DNA of 64,000 bases from Pomphorhynchus laevis. Its lineage: Eukaryota > Acanthocephala > Palaeacanthocephala > Echinorhynchida > Pomphorhynchidae. A program made the translations under genes and the position numbers. The stretch covers positions 78,278 to 142,277 of the forward strand of contig WNNJ02000802.1 in assembly GCA_012934845.2 (NCBI GenBank). Direction: 5' to 3'. This document shows positions 21,048-30,654 of the stretch, piece by piece (positions within the stretch are counted from its first letter, which is position 1; each line of letters starts with the position of its first letter). Below the pieces are notes generated by a model. That model was given only the letters and a program-made list of their open reading frames with translations, was not told the DNA's origin and ran no database searches.

Positions 21048-22614
21048 TTAAGTAACAATTGGCCTAGAACAAATCTCTGGTAACTCCGTGGTATAAGTAC
21101 GAGGAGACAGACACCGTCCACTCGAACTCTAAATGATCTCATGTGGAAAAATCTGTGATCCAGTAAAGAATTATCTAGTCAACATTGTAATTCTCAAGAA
21201 CAGCTAGCAACATCCGATGCGGAAACCTATCAAACGCTTGACTGAAATCTAGAAATACTGCGTCAACTCAATAACCTTCAGCAACTTGTTCAATCCAATC
21301 TTCACGAGCGCATAATAAGTTCGTGAGGCATGAGCGATTGGCACGATAATTACCGGCACTCTTTCTGTCTCCATGTTTGAAAATCGGGACAGCAATGGCT
21401 GTTTTTAAGATAGTTGGTAATCATGATCTGCGCAAGCTCATCTCAAATAACGACGCCAATGGCTCTGCTACGTAAGGAGCAAGTAATTCAAGAAGGTTTG
21501 GATGAATATTGTCAGGGCCTGTATTGGATTCAGTTGACGCCATCGTCAACACGAGTTTATACATTGATTGAGGACGATTTTTGAACGTTGCTAAAAATAA
21601 TACAATTGCCACTCCGAGAGGCGTGAATTCGATAGTTTTCATTCATATCATCACTAGTACAGCTCTCAAAAACCTTTTTCTATTGATGTAACCTACCTTA
21701 TGTACCTCACTTCCGACTTCCACATCATCGCCAGATTGTTCTAGAAGTATAAGCACTTCATCTGGATGAAGAATAATAATAAACCTCGGACCGTTCTGTG
21801 TTTGAGAATGATGTCATTCAATTTGTGAAGTCGTATGGTAGTCGTGCAAAGTTAACAATTAATCTTTGTTTCCGTCCCGGAGTGAACGCTTCCCTCCTAG
21901 ACTGAAAGCAGGATTCAGCATCGCTGTTTCAGGAGCAAAATTGTCACTTACATTGACCACTTTCGTTTTTTTGTTTTGACCAGTGGGCACCTCCGTACCT
22001 GATTCTCGCAATGACGAAACACTGTATAGCTGATTGTAACTGAAGTTCCGTCAAGGATTGATCGTTATCGAAGCTCACACTCTTGACTGAAGAGTTTCTA
22101 CTGTCTCTATTATATACTGAATCCAGCATATACAACTGACTTTGATTCAAGTCATCTGCAACAATCAGTTCCGTAGTTTGCCTGTTCATCGTAATTGAAT
22201 AGGTTAAGTTCGTTCCTACAAAAACAGGTGTGCGCTATTTTTCTGCCGCACACAAACGTTTTGCGTAGTCAATTCTTTGCGTTAGCAGCTGGAACTAAAA
22301 CGGTCGTCCATACGTGACATTTCGGGGAATCACGGGCTACATCACGATGCTCAGTTTATTATTTGGTTTATCAACTGCGTGTTTCTTGCGTCCTATTGAT
22401 TTTTCGAATTAGATTTCGATTTTAAACGAGTACCACTAATACTTAATTGACTTTATTTGAAATAATCCATAAACAAATACGTCCTTTATTCTTTGCTATT
22501 CTCTGATAGCTCTGTTAGCTTGTAGTGGGCCAGTTATGCAGCTTATTTGTATAATTTATTGTATGATATTCCACTTGTTATATTGCTATCCTGTGTGCTT
22601 AAGAGTAAGTATTT

Positions 22615-22632
22615 ATATTCAAGACAATTTTT
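22615..22632 (+). repeat. Left target-site duplication of LINE G (18 bp)
   Basis: ATATTCAAGACAATTTTT, identical to 24961-24978, immediately before the 5' truncation point of LINE G. Confidence 0.85.
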
Positions 22633-24960
22633 TATATTCTGGGACATAGTTCTTTCTTGCTAAATTTAGTTTTTAGTAAATCTCTACTAGATGTCCATGA
22701 AATTCAATATGATCCTCCCATAGGTCTTAGTGATCATCTTGTCATTAAGTTTACTTCTAGTGCTCTTGTCAATGTCTCCCCTGCCGAAACTAAACATCTG
22801 AAACGTAACTGGTACAAAGTGGATATTAATTTATTACGTACGCTCGCAATTAGAACGGGTCTTCACAATAGTGACATTACCCATGTCCGTGATTGGGATA
22901 CGTTATCAGCTCCCCTCAAATATATCGCAGACTGCGTCGCTCCATTGAAACCCTTACAAAACCTTGCTAAACGCAAGCCTGCTTGGTTTGACGATGAGTT
23001 AGTGGGACTTTTAAGAAAACGGAATAAACTCTTTAAATCATCTCTGAATAATCAGGCAGTTCGGTTAGAATATCTGCGGTATCGTTGTCGCTTCAGCTAC
23101 ATGAAATTGTTGAAGAGGCAAAAGCACGAATCGAAAATCCTGGAATTATATAAAGTTTCTTCCAAGCCGTTCTGGAGCTATGTAAATAAAAGTAGAAAAG
23201 TTATTCAATAAATTTCCCTTTTGACCCGTGACGATAAGATTACGAGAGATCCTGATGAAGTTGTGAGTATGTTGGCAGAGGCCTTTGATCTTATTTTTAC
23301 CAATCCAATTACAGATTTTCGTCCAGCGCAAATTCCTGAGACATTCGTCTCCCATTTGCCATTAATTTCTCCAGCAAAGGTATCACGGGAATTGCGTAAA
23401 TTATCTTGTTACACGTCGGCTAGGCCGGACGACATTTATCCTTTTATTCTTCAAAAACTCCATGACTTGCTAGCATTCCCATTATCAGAGATGTTTAACA
23501 TGTCTCTATGTACATCATACATTCCTGATCAGTGAAAGCAATCTCACATTACTCCTATATACAAAAAAGGGAACAGAGAAGACCCGTCCAATTATCATCC
23601 TGTAAGTCTGACAAGCGTTGTATGTAAATGTCTTAAAAGGTTCGTGCATAAATACATAACTTCTCATTTGGATAAATTTAAACTTCTGCATCCTTCTCAA
23701 CATGGATTTCGCACTGGTCGATCATGCCTCAGTAATTTAATTATGGCTCGTGAAAATTGGGCAGATGTAGTAGCGGATGGGTGTGGGGTCGATGATTTTT
23801 ATGGATTTTAGCCGGGCGTTTGACTGAGTACCACATGATCCTCTGCTAGTAGTTTTGGCTAAATACAGTATTGATCCCCATGTGGTTTGTTGGATTAGTT
23901 CGTTCTTGAAGGGTCGGTCATATCAAGTGAGGCTAGGCAGTAGTGTTTCTTCACAACGTCATGTTTGTGCCGGAGTGCCTCAAGGTACGGTTCTCGGCCC
24001 TTTACTGTTCAACATTTTCCTTCAGGATCTGTTATTAAGACAGATGCAAAATCCTAGCGTTTGCGGATGACCTCAAGTTACGGCGTTGCATTCAATCGTA
24101 TCATGACTGTTTTCTGCTCCAGGAAGATTTAGATAATATTGTTAGGTGAAGTAATGAGACAGGACTGATGTTAAATATATCAAAGTGCTGCCACATGCAC
24201 TTAGGACATAAGAAATTTCCTTTCAGATATAAATTAGGTGCCGAGACAATTACGCAGGTACAATGCACAAGAGATTTGGGAATACTTATGCACGAGTCAT
24301 TGAAGAGTCGTCCAAACACGGACAGAATCATCCAAACGACCAGAAAACTTAGCTATGTGGTCCGGAGGTGTTTTTGTAATACATCGGCTTCCTGTCTTAA
24401 AATAATATACAATTCACTTATTCGTCATATTATTGAATATTGTATCCCTGCAGTATTTCCATGTACACGTGGTGAGATGAATGAGCTTGAAAATGTCCTC
24501 CGTAGGTTGACGAGATCGTGCCATTCCCTCAGGAAATTGTCTTATAAGGACCGCTTGCGCAATATAGGAGTTCCTTCAGTCCGTACTAGTATAGTATGTC
24601 TTGATATTTTATGTTTTAGGGATATGTTATTCGAGCGTGACGGATTCCCGGTCGACTGTATTCAGCAAAGCCAGCGAACTACTAAACGAAGTCACTCTCT
24701 TACTGTGAGGACCCTGCATCACGGCAAATTCGGAAGACTATATCGCCTTTCTCATCAAGCAGTGAGTCTTTGGAACAAACTTCCAGAGAATATCATCAAC
24801 ATATCAAATAGAGTGAATTTCAAGAAAACGCTAATTACATGGCTTTCACAGATTCTAATTTCAATATCCTGTATCCGGATTAAGTTTTTGCTGACATAAA
24901 ATTGGTTTTACCGTGAGCAGACAAAACAGCTGCATGGCTATAGTCTCGTATGTTATAATA
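22633..24960 (+). mobile_element. CR1-like LINE G, 5'-truncated, with target-site duplication
   Basis: Begins within the endonuclease (NLVFSKSLLDVHEI, LSDHLVIKF) and runs through RT and the C-terminal domain to a 3' stem-loop at 24913-24950 (GAG ... AGC ... GCT ... CTC). Coding pieces lie at 22657-23211, 23221-23535, 23540-23855 (broken), 23855-24070 (GVPQGTVLGPLLFNIF) and 24168-24899 (HMHLGHKK to the C-terminus). At least four breaks, one of them at the catalytic FADD, which lies in a shifted frame near 24065. Confidence 0.85.
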
Positions 24961-24978
24961 ATATTCAAGACAATTTTT
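24961..24978 (+). repeat. Right target-site duplication of LINE G (18 bp)
   Basis: Identical to 22615-22632. It also forms the left arm of a perfect 16-bp inverted repeat with a 3-nt loop (24963-24997), so the pre-insertion target was probably a hairpin-forming site. Confidence 0.85.
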
Positions 24979-24997
24979 ATAAAAAATTGTCTTGAAT

Positions 24998-26499
24998 TTT
25001 TATTAAAAAAATCACCAATTTTTAATAATAATCTAAATACTTAATTATTATTTATTCTGTTAACCCTGATGCACGTCAGTTGTACCTATTACAGGTGTGT
25101 CTCAAGACTCCCTGCTTTCTCCTATCTTATCCATTGCTGCTTTCAGTGTTCTTTTCAAACATTTCAAACGCGACAACATCTAGTGGTATACATGATGATA
25201 CCACATCACTCTTTTCTTGACATAGGTGCAAAGATGTAGGGTCATACATCAGCCGCTTCTTTTTAAAATTAGAAGACCAACTAACCTCATTCAATCTTCT
25301 TCTAAACTTCTCCACATCGTAGGTGGTGGTCTTTAATGGCGCTCCGTTGACAAAGAAAAATTGATGATACTAGCACTCAGCTATCTCTTCAATTTTGAAT
25401 AATCAACCACTCCTAGTCTTTACACCGAGTAAGATATATGTGGTTTATCATTACGGTTAAATGGTCGACCGGATAAGACTTGAATAGATTCAAAAGTGTT
25501 CTGAATAGAGCTAGATAGGCCCTGAAACAAGCCCAGCATATAACATCAAGTAATAGAGCTCAGGTGCGCCTGTTGGGTACCTGTGTAATCTCGGGATTAG
25601 TCTTCTTTTCTAGAGACGTCCCCCACATCAAATACTAAGGTTTATCAAGCTTCTCATCTCGAGATTAGCTACAATTGTCCGCCTCTACGGGACTCTCAGG
25701 TGTTTGAGATACCCTGAGTGGTTCAGCCGGAAGGCTGCACGTTGGTGTATGCTGGAAGGCGCTGATTCCCCCATTAAGTTTCAATGAAGACTTTGTTTTG
25801 CGTAATGATTATCTCCAGACTTATTGTTTTTGTTTAATCCTGTATATTTTCATATTAGGTGCATGATTTTGTTCTATAGTAAGGGAATCTCTATCTATCT
25901 AGACAACGCTCATATTGAACGAAACTTAATAAAAGTAAAATTCGGTGAATAATGTTGATAGTTGTTGGCTTCTATTATATTATAACTAAAATTGAGCGGG
26001 CAGCGTTTGTTCTCGAATTTTTTGGTCTACTGTTAGCTGATAAACCTGAAATTGCGGTTTCAAATACGTGTGCCTTTTATATTTATGCGAAAATACGATC
26101 AGGCACTTCATACTTTTCTAATTATTTTCATCACTAAATATTAGTTATTTAATAATTTCTGCTTATTTCATTTGACTGCAAGGACTCGCCGCTATAAAAA
26201 TGTATTTAATTTATCAAGCTTTTGAGTACTTTGCCAAATGAAAATTACTTAAGAGATAAAATACATTTTCCGCAATCCTTGACAATGGCGAGCATATACT
26301 GTGCCTCACAATATTGCAGTAAATAATAAAGTCTCATCGCCTTAGTGTATATTAATTAAAATAATTGAAGACAGTATTGAAGAATAATTTGTTATATCGA
26401 AATTTATGCTAATAATTTATATTAATTTAAATGATACTGTTATTGAAAATATAAAAAATAAACTTGTTTTAAATCGTTGATAATGATTCATTATTGATA
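24998..26499. other. Mostly featureless AT-rich region with a possible RT scrap
   Basis: Near 25085-25140 the + strand reads TGVSQDSLLSPILSI, resembling an RT TGVPQGSLLSPILF motif, but nothing around it extends the match. A 62-codon minus ORF (25127-25315) and a 61-codon plus ORF (25952-26137) are unremarkable. No gene supported. Confidence 0.4.
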
Positions 26500-26705
26500 A
26501 ATAATTATTGGAGCTAGATCAAAGAAAATAGGAAATTATTTTTGATATTTCGCTAACTTCTGTTAGCATCTTCAGAAAATTACAATATTCTTTAAATGTA
26601 CATGCTTATATAAAAAGTTCAAAGCGATCACTGCCATTTGCTTTGGGCAGGTGCTGCTGTTGTTAGCGATAACCAGCTGCTTTCAATGTTGTTTGAATTT
26701 TTGAC
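26500..26705 (-). repeat. Dispersed ~190-bp repeat with hammerhead-like core
   Basis: The reverse complement matches 36236-36424 over its whole length, with scattered mismatches. It contains CTGAAGA, a GCTAAC-AGAA-GTTAGC stem and GAAA (26548-26575, minus), the arrangement of the hammerhead ribozyme core (CUGANGA, stem II, GAAA). Penelope-like elements are known to carry such motifs, and a Penelope-like fragment lies at 29943-30565. Confidence 0.65.
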
Positions 26706-26849
26706 ACGACGGCAACTTTTGAAGGTACACAAAACATAATAAAAAAGGGTGATTCAAAATAGTTTAGAAACAAAACAAAAATAATAACCATAATTTCCTA
26801 ACAAATGATATTTTGAATTTTCTTACAAAGGCATTTTCTTACAAATGAT

Positions 26850-29300
26850 CTCATGTTAAAGCAACATGTGCAGTCGCCCACCAGATTCGCGCAAAACCAG
26901 GAATCTTGTCTAGATTTGGTATTTTCCAAATTAATTACAAGTGTGGGTAATATGAGCTATCAGAGTCCTATTGGATTGAGCGATCATTGTATGATCTTAT
27001 TCAATTATTTTCCTAGGTGTACGATCCCAAAAGTGGAAAATCTGATAGTGTCGAAAAGGTCTTGGCAACAAATTGATGAAGACTCATTACGAGAGGCGGC
27101 ACTAAGAACATCATTAAGTGTGCTAATGAAGACATGAAGTAAGGTGGCATGTTATTGAATCAGGTTTAGTAGCTCTTGCATATAAGTTTGCACCACTCCG
27201 TAGAGTACCAAAAAGTAAAGCTAAATACCCTCCTTGGTTTGACACTGAATTGCGATATGCTCTCAAACATAGGAATCGTCTATTTGAACTAAGCCGTTAT
27301 CAGAATAATTTTAAAAAGCGGTATACAATGTTCCGTAATTTCGTCAATCGCCTTAAGATTAAAAAAGGCAAAGTTTCGAAGATCAATTAGCTTTACAAAT
27401 TGATACAGAACCAAAAAATTTTGGGCTTATGTGAAAGCATTCAGAGCTATGCTACCAGCTATTTCATCTTTACGAGACCGTAACACTCGAGTGACATCGC
27501 CAGACAGCATGTCAGAAGTGTTTGCATCCGCTTTTGAGCTAACACCAGATGCTTTCTCTAGCATATGTGAAGATGCAGCATCACAACAGGTAGAAATTGA
27601 TTCTCCAGTTTTAACGATAAAAGCACATGAGGTTTTTGTTGAATTGGCTAGGTTATCTAGATCATCAGCGGCAGGACCCAGATGATATTCACCCCAACTT
27701 CTTAAGTTACTTGCTCCTGTTCTGGCTGAACCATTAGCCTCCATATTTGAGCTGAGCTTGCGCATCTCGAAGTTACCAGCTGCCTGGAAAAAAGCGATTG
27801 TAGTACCAATTTATAAAAATGGTGAAAAATATGATCCGAATAACTATAGGGCAATAAGTCTAACTAGTGTTGTATGCAAAGTGATTGAGCGCATACTAAA
27901 CAGACGCATATATGATCATTTGAGTTCGCTGAGAATTCTCAATAATGCACAGCATGGATTTCGCCCTCGGCGTTCATGTCTTACAAACTTATTACATGCT
28001 CGTGAAGATTGGGTTGGACATGTTGCTAACGGGTACTGTATCGACGTAATATTTCTTGACTTTAGTCAGGATTTTGATAGGGTGCCCCACAAAATGCTAA
28101 TTTCCACCCTTGAGTCTTATAAAGTCAATCGCTCCATTATAAGCTGGATTCAAGATTTTCTTAAAGATAGATCCTTTGCTGTTCGTGTAGGTCAATGTAT
28201 ATCGTCTTATCGTCCTATCACCTCAGGAGTACCACATGGATCAGTCTTAGGACCCTTGTTGTTTAACATATTTATAAATCAGCTACTAGATTTAATTGAG
28301 GATTGTAGTGTTTTAGCTTTTGCCGATGATGTAAAGGTATGGAAATTGATTAAAACCAACAAGGATCGAAATGACTTTCAAAATATCCTAAACATTGTTT
28401 ATCGATGGTCCTTAAACACTGGAATTGTATTAAATACTAAAAGGTGTGCACATATGAGATGAAGTCATAGCAATGTGAGTCAAGAATATTTTATTGGCAA
28501 CGAGTTTGTTGTTACCTCGCAGTTCATTCAGGATCTTGGTATAATTGTTCAAAACAATCTGAAAACACGTGCTAACACTGATAGGATTTGTAACGCAGCA
28601 AGAAGAATGACCTATATTGTCAAAAATTGCTTTAAAGATTTATCTCCCGTTTATGTTGTGCGTTTATATAATGCTCTTATAAGACCGATATTAGAATATG
28701 TGTCACCAGCAGCTTTTCCGTGTACGCGTACAGAACTTGATCAATTAGAGCTCATACTTCGACGATTTACGAAATTATGTCCTCATGTACGATATCTTCC
28801 CTATGATACACGAATAAAAAGTTTGAATATGTCGACGGTGCGTGAAAGATTCCTTCTTTTCGACCTTTCTAGCTATGTATCGACTAATTAACGAAGATAA
28901 AATTTTTCCAGCAAATATGTCGACGGTGCGTGAAAGATTCCTTCTTTTCGACCTTTCTAGCTATGTATCGACTAATTAACGAAGATAAAAATTTTCCAGC
29001 AAATGGAGTTGAACTTAATGAACAGGATGGACGTAGAGGGCACTCGAAAGTACTGATAGTACATGAACACGGAAAATACCCTCGTCATTTCCGACTGTCC
29101 CATCGAGCGGTGAATGTTTGGAATCGTCTTCCAGTTGTAGCTGGAATCGAAATGAGAACGAGTGGTGGTTGCTGCAGTACCCATGGTTCTGATATATATA
29201 CTGAATGATTTTTTTTGATTTTTTTTCTTGTATTAATTTTTTTTGTTAGCGGTCAAAACAGCCTAATGGCTCTGACCTGTAGTCGTAATAATAATATTTT
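26850..29300 (+). mobile_element. CR1-like LINE H, 5'-truncated
   Basis: Starts in the endonuclease (LKQHVQSPTRFAQ, LDLVFSK, GLSDHCMILF). RT runs over 27431-28462 with AGPRXYSPQLL-type remains, NYRAISLTSVVCKVIERIL, QHGFRPRRSCLTNLL, FLDFSQDFDRVPHK, GVPHGSVLGPLL (Gln to His) and intact FADD. The thumb and C-terminal domain are at 28475-29208. 3' stem-loop GGTC-AGCC-TAAT-GGCT-GACC lies at 29251-29277. Several frame breaks, including an 88-bp tandem duplication. Confidence 0.85.
28831..29006 (+). repeat. 88-bp tandem duplication inside LINE H
   Basis: Copies 28831-28918 and 28919-29006 differ by about one base (in an A/T run). As 88 is not a multiple of three, it shifts the ORF2 C-terminal frame. 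The near identity indicates a recent event. Confidence 0.95.
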
Positions 29301-29469
29301 CATTCAAAATAAATAATTTGAAAAATTAAAAAAAATATAAAAGTAATATTTAAAAGTACTAGAAAAATTAAATGAAGTATAAAAATCGAAGTTTATTTAA
29401 ACAAAAGAATCTTTTACAACATCTTTATAAAATATTTAATGTTACGTTAGGTTTATTATTCGGCATAAT
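29300..29469 (-). mobile_element. Probable tail of the Penelope-like fragment, left of A5
   Basis: AT-rich. The minus-strand sequence adjoining A5 plausibly continues the Penelope-like coding end into its 3' UTR. The assignment rests on position and on the target duplication around A5. Confidence 0.35.
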
Positions 29470-29935
29470 ATCATCCTACCCCTAAAACGTATAATCAACT
29501 CCGCCGTTCGAGTGCTCTTTCGTCTCCGTCGCTTCGACGAGATATCTCGCCCAACTCTCCTGGCCCACCATCCGCATCAAACTCCGCCTTCTTATCGTAA
29601 CTTTTCGTCTCATCGCTGTCGGCTCCCCATCGTTCATCAACCTTCCTTTCTTAGACGACACTCGCCCCACCTCGCTATCGCTGCGTTCCCGTCATACCCT
29701 CTTACTCCACGTTCCCAATTACTCCAACAACTATGGTCTCCGATCCTTCCTCGTCGCCGCCTCACTCGCCTGGAATCAACTCCCTCTCGACGTCCACCGC
29801 GCTTTCTCCTTTATCACATTCAAACACCTCCTTCGTTCACACCTTCTCGACACCTGATTTACAGTTTAGTTTTGTTATGGTCATGTAAGCTTGCGCTGGC
29901 ACGCATTTGCCACGTTAAAAATAAACCTTTTTTAA
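29470..29935 (+). mobile_element. Family A LINE 3' stub, copy A5
   Basis: Contains the family A ORF2 C-terminus (in frame pieces RRFDEISRP... and LPFLDDTRPTSLSLRS-like sequence) and the 3' end with stem-loop at 29889-29904, where one arm base is changed (GCTTGC). It is flanked by ATAATAT at 29465-29471 and 29936-29942, a 7-bp candidate target duplication, inside a Penelope-like element. Confidence 0.85.
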
Positions 29936-29942
29936 ATAATAT

Positions 29943-30565
29943 TGGAGTTTTTTTGAATGTAATAAGCATCAAGAATTTTTATATTTAAACAATTGGTTTC
30001 TTTTGCTAAAACAACAGTATTATTATAGTCAATATTGTGATCTAAATTTAAACAATGGTTTACATTAGCGCTACTAAGGCCCTTTTGGAATGTGTATTTG
30101 TATTGTTTTAATCTAGTATCTAATGGTTGGTCTGTTTGACCCACATATATTTTATCGCATTCTGAACAAGAAATTTTATAAACAACTACATCATTATCGA
30201 GTTTGGGTTTCTTTTTCAAAATGTTGTGTAACTTCGGTATTTTATAATGTACAAAACAATATTTGAAGTATTTAATGTTTTATTGTTTGAAACAAATCTT
30301 TTGAAATTAATTTTCCAAAAATTATTTATAAATGGTAATCCTATATATTTCTTTTCTCTTCCTAGATTAAAAACAACTTGTTTATCAGTTTTGATAATAT
30401 TGTAGAAACCCGTTTTCATTGCCCATGATGGATAGCCGTTTTTATCTAATAGAATTTTAAATATCTCATTATTTGTTTTAAGTTTATTTATATCGGAAAC
30501 AATCATCTTATTTCGTAAATACAAAGAATTGGATGCAGATATTTTCATAGATGTTTTGAGATTGA
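29943..30565 (-). mobile_element. Penelope-like element fragment: RT thumb and GIY-YIG endonuclease
   Basis: Minus strand. The upstream part (to 30216) ends KYIGLPFINNFWK; it contains KILLDKNGYPSW, typical of the region after the RT core in Penelope-like elements. The downstream part (30219-29932) reads DVVVYKISCSECDKIYVGQT, then LDTRLKQYK, NHCLNLDHNIDYNN and an acidic ...LDAYYIQK end: the GIY-YIG nuclease with its C-x2-C pair, as used by Penelope-like elements for target nicking. It is a truncated, broken fragment; LINE D lies on its 5' side. Confidence 0.8.
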
Positions 30566-30654
30566 TATTCCAAGTAACAATCTTATTATTATAGTGTACA
30601 AGTTACTAGCCGCAAATGGCTGTTTCAACTGTTCACAAATTACATTTTAAAATA

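Larger units (their letters stand above)
20263..22450 (-). mobile_element. Decayed CR1-like LINE J, interrupted by A4
   Basis: Minus strand. ORF1 remnant at about 22400-21944 begins GRKKHAVDK, with CHVWTT ... TFVCG finger remnants. RT pieces follow at 21660-21060 (GPDNIHPNLLELLAP, HGDRKSAGNYR, RSCLTNLLCAREDW, LDFSQAFDR). After A4, further RT and C-terminal pieces run to 20263 (NLKTRANIDIICN, YLYNALVRTVIEYVSPTVFPCTR). Closest to LINE H. The endonuclease is missing; many stops and shifts. Confidence 0.75.

Noticed and set aside
25085-25140. A separate RT element
   Set aside because: Only one 15-residue stretch resembles an RT motif, with no flanking support.
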